Shown piece after piece: positions 1-10,000 of a stretch of 64,000 nucleotides of DNA (position 1 is its first letter; every line of letters begins with the position of its first letter). A program made the translations under genes and the position numbers. The stretch comes from Branchiostoma floridae (Eukaryota; Chordata; Leptocardii; Amphioxiformes; Branchiostomatidae). The notes beneath the pieces are model-generated. The model saw only the letters and a list, made by a program, of their open reading frames with translations. It was not told the DNA's origin and did no database searches. The stretch lies in NCBI RefSeq assembly GCF_000003815.2, contig NC_049987.1, positions 8,513,100 through 8,577,099 of the forward strand. Reading direction: 5' to 3'.

Positions 1-3000
1 CCAACGGCTCACCTGATTTTTCATTACACATAGCAATTAAAATTAAACTTAAACTAAGATAGACGTCATGTAGATAAAGTTACACGATGTCGTCATACCT
101 ATCCCCGGAGACATCAGATACACGCAGACGTTCCGGCTCCAAAGATAAGACGAAAATTGTCAACACCATGTTGCAGCCTTTGTAGCGACATGGAGTCTGC
201 AAAGGTGCAAAAAAATAGAAACTCAGAACCAGATGTCAAGAGGGCATCGGTATCGACAGTAGAACATATCACTCTCTTAACTTTAACATATCAGACTATG
301 TAGAAAGTTTTCTTATTTTGTTCTGAATGTCTTTGTCGGTGACTTTGAAAGAAGTGAGAAAAGTTGTACTGCGGCAAAAATCGATTCGTGTACGTATCAA
401 GAGACCACATGCGCTAGATAAACACGCCACCCAATATTGCTTCCTGTGGGACATGTTGTTCGCACGGATGATAGATTAGGTCCGCTCGCGAAGTTGGCGC
501 TCTCAAAAGTATGTCTGGGCACGGAATGCTTAACTACCTCTCTGTCAGTACAAAGAACCGGCCGAGAGTTACAAAGGCACAACTGCTGTGTAATCTGTCA
601 TTCCCTAACTTCTTCCAAAGGAAGGCAAGGAACTGAGATATTATTAGGTTGCAGAGCGTTGCGTTAGTAGACATGTATTTCTTCCGAGCCTTACTCATAT
701 TCTACTTGTCCAGCCAACTGTAATGGATGTGGACTGCACTCAACGGAGTTTGACTTTCAAAAGAGGACACAGCGATAAATCTTATGAACGACATCATTCA
801 CCAGTTATTTTCTATATTTCTGCTAAGTTGATTGGCATGAGTGGCGAGGGCCAGGGGCCTGCAATGTTATAGTTCTCTTGAAAAAAAAAAAGATTTTAAT
901 ACCTAGACAGCCCTTTGAACGGACCAATTAGAATGTTGGCATTGTAGAAAAATATAAAATATACTTCCCCGGCACATTTCTATTTACACATTATATTCAC
1001 GGTGTGTAACTGTTGAATGATCACAGCTTAAAGCGACGTGGCGTCTCGCGTGCCGTGACCAAAGCGTTGGCTTCGCAGAATGCCATATGTAATCCTTTAG
1101 TTTGGTTGGAATACCCATATTCATTTTCAGAACTAATACGTTGTGCTGTAAATCATACCCACCGACTCAGACTTGTGGGGCATTTCCATGGGATGAAGTA
1201 TATGTTGCAAGATGCGCAGTCATTTCATATCAGACAGAGACAATGGAGACGAAGGCAGTGTTGATAAACCTAATACCCCTTTCCACTAGGACGACGCTCT
1301 CGTCGCTCTCTCCGAGGCTCTCTCTCTCATTGAGAGATCACTCAACGAATTGTATAGAAAAATGAATCTTTTACGCTTTTCCACCGGTACCCAGTATGAA
1401 ATCTAAGGTTACAAATACAACCAGGTCGCAGTTAGAGCATTGCGCGATCGCCTTCTGGTTGACAGGGGCGTAGTCCGCTTAGTCGTGAAACTACGTGAAG
1501 AAAATTTTAGATAAACTAGGGGTACACTCAGATCTCCGGGTAATTTTTTTTAGATAAACACACTTGATAAACACCATTTCCTGGTGTTATATTGCCCTTT
1601 AAAAATTTTTCTTTTTTTTATATTGAACGAAATATTAAGTATCCCTCCGGTAGTTTTTTTTTTAGTTTTTACAGTGTGTATAAGATAATTCGGCAATATA
1701 TCGGTTATTTTCACAATCCACATTTGTGAAAACTTTTCAAAACAACAGTGAATAGGAATCTATCGTCACAATCCAATTAGCGTAACCCAAAACATATTTG
1801 TGACTCACAGTGAGCCTTGTTTTGTGATGAACTGAAGTACATGAGAAAATATGTCAAACACTACATGATTGCATCGGCCATCTTGGATTTAAGAAGAAAA
1901 AAAACTGTCTCCATAAAGTCCTCGCGATTTCGTTCTCCTTGGTTTATTCATTCTCCTTGAAAAATGTTTCTTATCAATTTCCGTCAAAGGCATGCCAAGA
2001 TGACATGGATTGATCGCGATCCAAGACAGAAGAACAGGGCACTCATTGGGCATCACTGAGCCATCTTTCACACAACCCTGGCTTCTGTCATAGGGTTGGC
2101 GCCAAGTGCCAAGAAATTTCATAGTCTTTTCAATCAAATCGAAGATGTACAAATTGCCTGTCTGCGCCCCGGACAGGATCATTATATTATTCTTGGAAGG
2201 TTTCAGCCAGGATGTGTACGTGCGATACTTTGAAATTAAGACGTCGTTGACATAACATAACTATATATCCAAGGATAAGTAATTGTAATGGCAATGGGGC
2301 TTGCATGCGAACTCGTTGGTAGAGCCAGAATATATTGTGCATCTTCCAATTCGTTAAGTCCAGGCATGGAGTCGCTAAGGATATTCATAATACATATGGC
2401 CAAGGTGGACTTGATACTGACGGTTGCAATGAGCACAATCACAATGTGGAAATGACTTGTAAATGAATGTAGTTCATTACCGGTACAGGGGCGACATTTT
2501 CAAATCTGCCCTTTTCACGTACATCTAAAAGTGCACAACGGTATGTAGGACGGGTCAGTGTTTTTGCGTGCGACCCAATATCGCGAATTGACTCAAGGAC
2601 TTTGTCAAATCAGACTAATGGTGGTGCACTTTGGACCAGGAGGGAACAATCAATCCTGTTCCACAGGTCTGCAGGATAATAGGCTTCCTGCTCGGTGTGA
2701 CCTGATGAAACGCTCCTGGATTAGGAATGGGTCCTTTCTCATTTCACTGGTGATATATTAGAATAGTCCTTCAATTCCTAAAGGGAGGTGGGGTGGAGAT
2801 GAGCTTTGAAAAGTGGTGTTGTGTTCCCTGGAGCGCCCAGTGCATGTCATTGCCTGATTATTGAACACTGCCTACGGCCCCGGCATTGCGCCTCTCGCTG
2901 GGACCGCGCCATGTTGGGGGCGATCAATGGGACCACAGGAAGGGTTTCATGGGAATAATGTGAAAATTAGTGTACTGTAAACATATAAAAGACCAAAGAA

Positions 3001-4400
3001 TATTTTTTCAGCAATAACTTGTCAGTGAAATGAACTAATGTGCCTTCCGAACTTGTGATCAATATGCTTAGTGTTTCTTGACTCATGAAACACTGCACTG
3101 AGTATTTTTCAGGAATAAACCAATTGCCTTTCACATATGTGATCAATATGCTTAGCATGGGTATCCAGATTTGCATCTACTAGTAAGTCACAAGATGGCT
3201 GTGGTAACAATACTCGTTACTAAATATGAGGAATGAATCGTGGTAATTGTTAAACGGATTTGAGACAGCTGCTTTGACCTTGAAATTTGGCCAACAAATA
3301 GCAACATTTGATGGCAAAGTATGTTATATTATAAAATAGAAGTACATATCTACTAACATTGATGGTTATTTTTTGGAAAGGAATCTTGCTCAGGCATACC
3401 TCCAGACTACCTTAAACCATCATGTAACAGAGTTCCTCAAGTTGCCAGCGTGGTTTGAGTGACAGCGTTTACTGAGAGTCATAATGAATTATTGAAATTA
3501 TACAAAAGTGCCAAAATATATTACACTGAAACCCCCACTTAACCACTAAGTCGTGTAGGCTTTAGAATATTCAGCATTTACCCCCTGAACTGATCGCCTG
3601 GACATTGAAGAGTGATATATACTGGCGACTAATGGAGGCTGTCCACAGTAATACAGAATAACGACTTGCCATTGGGCTCCTAGCAACGAGTTAGAATCAT
3701 CAAAGTCGGCCTGTGGAGATGTGTAAATCAACTTGGTCAAGTCGCATGTGATGAGGTATAATTGGTTTTGGGCGCCGCATCTATCTTGTGGTGTTAACGG
3801 TGGTGTGCTGGACTTTGAGCCCACTCGTTAGATTAAATGGCCCCGAAAGACTGGAAACGTGACCCTGGTCAAATTGCTTGCCGTGAGCCTGAGAGTTTGT
3901 TACGCGCTTAACAATGGATGGCTGAACTGTAAACCAGCTAGGTCTCTACAACAATAACCAACCATTAACTAAAGTACTTAAGCAGACAATGAGTAAACAT
4001 TTAATGAGTTGATGCCATATTTACAACTGACAACTACACAGTAGTAAAATTGACATCTCACAACAAAGACAATGATCACAAATTTCAGATGACACAAGAT
4101 GATTTGATACTGCCTTCCAGTTAAATGTCTGACTGCCGCAAGCTTAACAATGGATGGTTGAACTGTAAAAACCAAAGTCTTTACAGCCCAGGACTTAATA
4201 CTTAAGCAGATAATGAATATACATTTAATGAGTTGATGTCATGTTTACAACTAACGGCTTTGCGGTAATTTATGTCTAGTACTTCTTGTTAAATTAATGT
4301 GATAGCACATTTCTATTACATTTTTTTCACTAGTAAAACAGACTTTTATTAAGATAACAATTCAAACACAAGTTATCACAACTTTTCCAACTATCACGTT
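1..4400. other. Non-coding stretch, presumed intron 1 or upstream flank of the plus-strand Kirrel-like gene
   Basis: I searched both strands for the missing signal-peptide/V-set exon expected before the exon at 6725 and found none. Open frames here are short and without recognisable domains. A minus-strand open stretch around 1889-2246 is discussed in the findings. By analogy with the minus-strand paralogue, whose first intron is 8.6 kb, this stretch is probably intron 1, but it could also be upstream sequence. A short internal direct repeat sharing TGTGATCAATATGCTTAG lies at about 3052-3160. Confidence 0.45.
3905..4260. repeat. Direct tandem duplication, period about 236 bp
   Basis: A block beginning GCTTAACAATGGATGG near 3908 recurs near 4143. 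In both copies it is followed at matching spacing by a TACTTAAGCAGA stretch and then by ATTTAATGAGTTGATG. The copies differ by scattered substitutions and small indels, so the duplication is not recent. The open frames across it are not coding. Confidence 0.7.
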
Positions 4401-4409
4401 TTCTGTCCT

Positions 4410-4790
4410 AAAATTCTATGCAGAACTAAACTAGAGTTCCACGACCCCATACCTTCGCCAAATGATCCTAACCTTTCTTTACAACTGCTGTATTAATTGT
4501 GTTTGTCATTAATTATGCAAATAAGATTCTCATCTGCATAAATTATACTAGTTGATCACCTCCTCCACCAGACAACAGACGTGCACAATCTATGTTAAGA
4601 AAGAAGGCTTTTATCGCATTTTCTGCTAATTTATGCAAATGAGGATCTCAGTTGCTTAAATAATGTTCAACGATGTTCAACTGTACATAACTTCCAAATG
4701 CTACAAGTAAGAATTTCCTGTCATTTACCACAATGAAATTATAGAATTTTTTCATTAGTTATGCAAATTAGGTCTTTATTTTGCATAATA
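4410..4790. repeat. ~120-bp tandem repeat carrying an ATGCAAAT octamer (left part)
   Basis: The octamer ATGCAAAT occurs at 4515, 4633 and 4761, each inside TTATGCAAATnAG, and two of the three are followed by a TTGCAT or CTGCAT half about 15 bp later. Spacing is 118 and 128 bp. The next copy is at 6126, and it falls in register (120 bp) if the element at 4793-6035 is subtracted. I see a non-coding tandem repeat interrupted by a transposon. Confidence 0.6.
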
Positions 4791-5155
4791 TACGAGGGGT
4801 GATCAATAAGTTCTCGGCCTCAACAAGAAATAATAAGCACAACTCAAATTTTGAGGCACAACATCATAGTATAAAGCCTTTTATCCATATCCTCCAAATT
4901 TCAAATCATTGGAGTCATTACTTTACAGGCATTCGTTTCTTGCAAATCTGAAGGTAAATGGCGACAAAAAAGTGGTGTGAATTGTGATCAGGCATGTGTG
5001 GGTCGAGTTCCCCATGCCGTAAATTAACAAAAGACAGTGTCAAAATGTTTGATAATGATTCTCTTCCTATTTCAAGCAAAAAGAATTGGGTTTCTGACTT
5101 CCAGCAGCGCAATTTGACCCGCAGACCTTGGGTCAGGTCAATTGTCCACGTATTT

Positions 5156-5535
5156 TCCTTCTCCCTTAGGCCACACCAATTTAATTTCTTGGTTCACGGA
5201 TTCGCTCGCTCCTATTTTTTGGAAAACAAAATAAAAATAAAAATTACCACTCAGCAAATTTTCACCATTAATGAAACCATTCACCAGCTTTCTGGTGTAG
5301 CAAATTGGCCTTTATATTATAAGCTCCTTAAAGTGTGGGTACAGGTGCTGTTACTGTACAATAATACTGTTTTTGTACTTTTTTCAAGCTGAAAACTTTT
5401 TTTCTTTTTGTTTTGGTTAGCCGTTACCTTTACCCCAACCATTTTACAATTTTTATTTTTATTTTTATTTCGCCCTCTCGCTCCATATTTTTATGAAAAA
5501 ATCCGTGAACCAAGAAATTAAATTGGTGTGGCCTT
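5156..5535. mobile_element. Nested palindromic element 1
   Basis: The arms are inverted copies of each other. AGGCCACACCAATTTAATTT near 5168 pairs with AAATTAAATTGGTGTGGCCT near 5515, and the pairing continues inward through a TTGGTTCACGGAT stretch. An AT-rich centre separates the arms. This is a foldback insertion inside the mariner-type element. A related non-palindromic piece recurs near 24.39-24.57 kb. Confidence 0.7.
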
Positions 5536-5775
5536 ACCTAACATTACTGGGTGTCGCCTGCAAAGTAATGATCACAGTAATTTGAATTTTGGTACATATT
5601 TTTATACTTGACATCTATGCTTCAAAATCTGAGCTGTGCTTATCATTTCTAAGTAAAACCGAGGACTTATTGATATTCCCACGTACATGTATAAAGTCTT
5701 ATATAAAAGTGTACCAAAATTCAAATTATTGTGATTATTACGTTGCAGGCGACACCCAGTAACGTTAGGTAAGGG
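5536..5775. mobile_element. Nested palindromic element 2
   Basis: ACCTAACATTACTGGGTGTC near 5537 is inverted as GACACCCAGTAACGTTAGGT near 5751. The arms extend inward over about 70 bp through GTACCAAAATTCAAATTA. The centre includes sequence resembling the arms of the enclosing mariner-type element (AGCTGTGCTTATCATTTCT followed by a CCGAGGACTTATTGAT stretch), so related elements appear to have nested in one another. Confidence 0.65.
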
Positions 5776-6035
5776 ATAACGAAAAACAAGTGGACAATTG
5801 AGATGCGACCTGAAGTTTACGGGTCAAATTGTCTGACCACACTTCACCATTCTTTTTCTCGCCACTTACCTTCTAATTTAAAAAAAAAAAAACGAATGCC
5901 GGGAAAGTAATGACTCCAATGATTTGTAATTTGGAGGATATTGATAAAAGACTTCATACTATAAAGTTGTGGCTCAAAATCTGAGTTGTGCTTGTTATTT
6001 CTGTGTGAGGCCGAGAACTTATTGATCACCCCTCG

Positions 6036-6600
6036 TACGTTCTCGTCCTTCTCAGTTACAAATGTCACATGTTGCAATGGTCCCATAATGGAACTGAGCG
6101 CACTTACCAAATTTCCTAATTAATTATGCAAATAAGATACAAATTTGCATAATTGATATGTCATTATATGAAGCATCACTTAAGCTATCTACATACCAAA
6201 ACCATAACAATCCGTTAACCCTTTCTTGAGTTATTCCCTTTTAAAGTCTGACACTAAACCTGTCCTGCAGTTTCAAAACAAGCCGTTAGGCGGCCTAAAC
6301 TGACACCACTTACTCTCGGCATCAAGAACTGATTACCACTCAAAATCATAGCCGCAGCATTTTCAGAACTTGAGATATCAAATCAGGAATTTCCGCTGCA
6401 GTACCGTAACAGGCTGCTAGGGACCCAAAATCTAATCGTTTCCGGGTCTCATCAAGACCTACCCACCTACTATATATCAATACAATCCATTCAGGCGTTC
6501 TTGAATAATGCTGGTCTTCTACATACATACATACATACATACATACATACATACATACATACATACATACATACATACATACAAACAAACGTTACCCAAA
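6036..6600. repeat. Remainder of octamer repeat and a dispersed repeat ending in an ATAC microsatellite
   Basis: After the transposon the octamer repeat resumes (ATGCAAAT at 6126). At about 6430-6600 lies a dispersed repeat with the hallmark CAATCCATTCAGGCGTTCTTGA, here split as CAATCCATTCAG then GCGTTCTTGA, followed by a tetranucleotide tract and TTACCCAAAATATAACCTTC. A second diverged copy of this family is at about 48.91-49.22 kb. Confidence 0.6.
6521..6584. repeat. (CATA)n microsatellite
   Basis: About sixteen uninterrupted CATA units, ending with two imperfect CAAA units. It is contained in the dispersed repeat noted above. The short MYVC-type open frames on the minus strand come from this tract and are not genes. 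Confidence 0.95.
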
Positions 6601-6724
6601 ATATAACCTTCTCGGCGAATGTAATAAATGTGATAGGTAATGAAGTCTGACTGTACAGTTGATATCGCACAGCACAAAACGATTTGATGCTGCTTACATT
6701 AACATGACTATTATATTTTTCCAG

Positions 6725-7036
6725 TTCCCCCAGTGAATCCACCAGTAATAGCGGGGAATCTGAACCCTCGCACCGTTGGTGAGGCGCTAAAACTCACGTG
6801 CCGCTCGGAGGGAGGGAAGCCGTTACCGCATCTCATGTGGTACAACGGGACGACTGCACTGGAACCCATAGGGATGTTCTACCAGGAGGTGTCGGTCGGT
6901 AGCGTGGTGGAGAGGAAACTTCACATCCCGTTCCTGACGAGGTGGGACAACTCAGCCAACATCAGCTGCATAGCAGACCAGGGGTTCCCTAACGTGGCAC
7001 CGCTGAAGATTGCTACTGTGCGGATAAAAGTGCACT
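6725..7036 (+). CDS. Exon 2 of plus gene: Ig domain 2
   Basis: Acceptor TTTTTCCAG and donor GTAAGT; both introns are phase 1. It encodes a complete C2-type Ig domain with cysteines in LTC and ISC and a core tryptophan in HLMWYNGT. There are N-glycosylation sequons at NGT and NIS. The 312-bp length equals that of the paralogous exon at 38027-38338. The GTG-initiated open frame is not a true start; the codon is internal. Confidence 0.93.
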
Positions 7037-10000
7037 GTAAGTAATGTACATCTCAACTAGACACATGAAAGATGCTTTGTGCCTCGAGAGGAAAACTTTC
7101 TTGTGTTTTGATGCTTTAATGTAGTTAAGTCGTCTTGACAGTATAGTAGGCAAATACCTCCAAAATGAGGAATCACATGCTGTCAGAACCAAGATGATCG
7201 ATGTATTGTCACACGGCGTAAGATTTAAGAGGAGAATGTTTTGGTAGATAGCCTTGACATATGGAAGTCAGGTTTGCTATGGGTTCTCTGGGGCGAAAGG
7301 GATGTGCTAGAACTATGCATGAAGTGCACCAAGGGAAATAAATGGAATTTGATACTATCTACATTTGTACGGCTGGCTAAGGGGATTTATGCTGACTGCA
7401 CGGTGTATGAAGGGGCTTGCAAAAAGCTATATTTTCACTAAAAGACTCATTTATCATTCCCTCACGTTACGTACCCCATTTTAGCCCGCAGTCGTCCAAG
7501 GAAACATTTGGAAGGAACAAAGGATGTGCGAGATTTAACAAGGGATCTGTTGAAGGCCAAATCAATAGCGTGTCTCGAAACAATACGCGTGGTGGAAATC
7601 CGGGACATATTTCAGTAATGAAATCAAGAAGGGTATACGATGTTATCTTGAAAAGAATTTAGAAAAGTTGCTATCACTTGATGGTAATGGACGTGTTTAC
7701 GTCTCAGACGCTCTAGTACTTTTCATGAATCGTAAAACAAATGGTAGGTTTTGTTCCATAGGCATCACTGACAGTAATGGATACTTTCAGTTGACAAGTA
7801 AATACCAGATATTGAGTTGGGTAGGCTCGGTCTTACTGCTAGCTGCTCTCTGAGGGAAACGTGATATTGCTTGAGACTATCTCCTGTCTACGTCTAGATC
7901 CACCAACGGTCATTACCCCCAGGCAGACGGTTCAGGCTCTAGAGGGAGGGTACGCAAATCTGACTTGCATTGTGCGAGGCAACCCAACATCGGTTTTCAG
8001 CTGGAGAAGAGTTGGAGACAGCCTTCCACAAAACGCAGGGATGAGGTATTGATAAGCGTGTTTCATGCTGGTATATAGGCAGGCGTAGACTTGAATGTTG
8101 GTTATTTGTAGAATTGTAAGGAAAGGTTATCGAAAAGATTGTGTAAAACGTTTTCCATCTACTGCAATCAATAGTGGAGCCGATCATTCTTTGAAATAAT
8201 ATAACGTTGCAGATGTTGATATGCTCGAGTACTCTAGATCTGATATTGAAGACTTACGTCTTTGTTGTTTATCGCACTTATAACGTCATTACTTTTGGTT
8301 TTGTAGCTCAGAGGTTCACGTTCGTTTGTCCCTCGAAGCAATAAAAAAATTAACTCAATTGATGCATAAATGTTATTTGATGTAATTTGATGTTGTTAAC
8401 ATTTACATCTACGTACTACATAGCGAAATCTAAGGAGTACCGACTGCTTTGGATCATTGATTGTTCTTGTAGGCAATGACCGTTATTCTCAGGAGAAGCT
8501 TTTTTCTCAAGAAAGCAATCTCAAGTTCGCCGAACTCCTTATCTCTATTCCAGCAACTCATCTCTGCTGATACCGAGAGTGTCCCGGTCCGACAGCGGCG
8601 CTTACCTGTGCGAAGCCGATAATGGGATCCAGCCCGTGGGGACCGGGGAGATCACCCTGGAGGTTATATGTAAGAAAGAGAACAGCATTGCTATCCATTA
8701 ACATCCATGTAATGTACAGATTGAGATGCGTCACACAAGGCTTAACATTGAAAGTGAATACTAATTGGGATTAATGTGTGGTATCATGTATCACGGTGAT
8801 GAAATGCACTGCTGCGTAGATGATACTGGATAAGGTTTTTGTACTTTCTTATTCGTCTCCCTGGGCCAAAGAAGCCTTATAACAAGGAGTCTATATAGAC
8901 TCGGCGGCGGATGAATAAATAAAGATTCAAACAAACTCCTATATCACCTCCTTGCTTATAACAACGGAAAGACTTCGCAAGAGGCCATAAATCCCATTTC
9001 CGTCTGTGGTTTCATCTCCCTCATAAACCATTTGCATGATGCATCATCGATCAATGAGCATCTGATGCTCTTTGTGAGCAAACCGTTACAACTTGTATGT
9101 AGGCAATGAAATACTACAAGCAAGAATCCTTATCTTTTTGTTACGTCAATTGCTTCCTTAGATCCTCCCAAGATCAAGTCAACATTTGACCAAAAGATCA
9201 GTGTACTGTACGGACAAGAGGTCTTCAGGGTGGAATGCCAGTCGGAAGGAAATCCCAGACCGAGGATCTCATGGCGGCGGAAGGATACAAAACAGCCGTT
9301 CGACAACCCCTTGACTCTTTCACCTTTGAACTATCAGACTGAAGGTTACTATGTCTGTGTTGCCAGGAGTGACGACTTTTCTGAGGACACAAAAGAAACA
9401 TACGTCGACGTAATAGGTACATCTTAGTGCTGTGGTACATGTGTTGTCTTTGAACGGTTTTGATTTTGGTATCTTCATGTCAAGTATACGGCGTGTTTTG
9501 GTGAGATAGTGTCGACAAAAGATGTAAGAACCATCTTTTTTAACCTCCTTGTAAGAACCATCATTACTGCAAAAATGTTATTCTACTACTCATACCTTTG
9601 AATTTTCTATAGACTTTGTGTTATGAGGCCTTGTCTTCTATTTCGTCTAATGGTAGGTCGACCAGAAATCGTGAGCCAGTCTACGTCAGTGTCAGCCGTA
9701 GGAGGCGACACTGTGGAACTTACGTGTACCATAGCCTCTGACCCGGAACCGGATGGTGTCATCTGGGAGCTCGCAGGGCGTGATGGGAGGAAGCGACAGT
9801 TGAGAGGTGGGGCCACTGGAGACATCTCTATAAAGGAGGTTGTTGCAGGGGAACAGACACAAAGTGTATTGGTCATCACCTCGGCAGAGACTGTTCACAC
9901 TGGCAACTACGCTTGCATTGCCTCCAACATGTTCGGTCAGGACAGGCAGGACTTCAGGGTCTACGTCACTGAAGGTAACGAATGTTGAGGTACCATTGAG

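Larger units (their letters stand above)
4793..6035. mobile_element. Mariner/Tc1-type foldback element with TA target duplication
   Basis: The ends are near-perfect terminal inverted repeats. The left end starts CGAGGGGTGATCAATAAG, the right end finishes CTTATTGATCACCCCTCG, and both are flanked by TA (4791-4792 and 6036-6037). The end sequence and the TA duplication are typical of mariner-like elements. The inverted arms run about 360 bp on the left and 250 bp on the right. No transposase frame is recognisable, so this is a non-autonomous element. Its centre holds two further palindromes, listed separately. It sits within the octamer-bearing tandem repeat. Confidence 0.85.

Noticed and set aside
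6346-6742. Minus-strand frames rich in MYVC
   Set aside because: They are translations of a tetranucleotide microsatellite.
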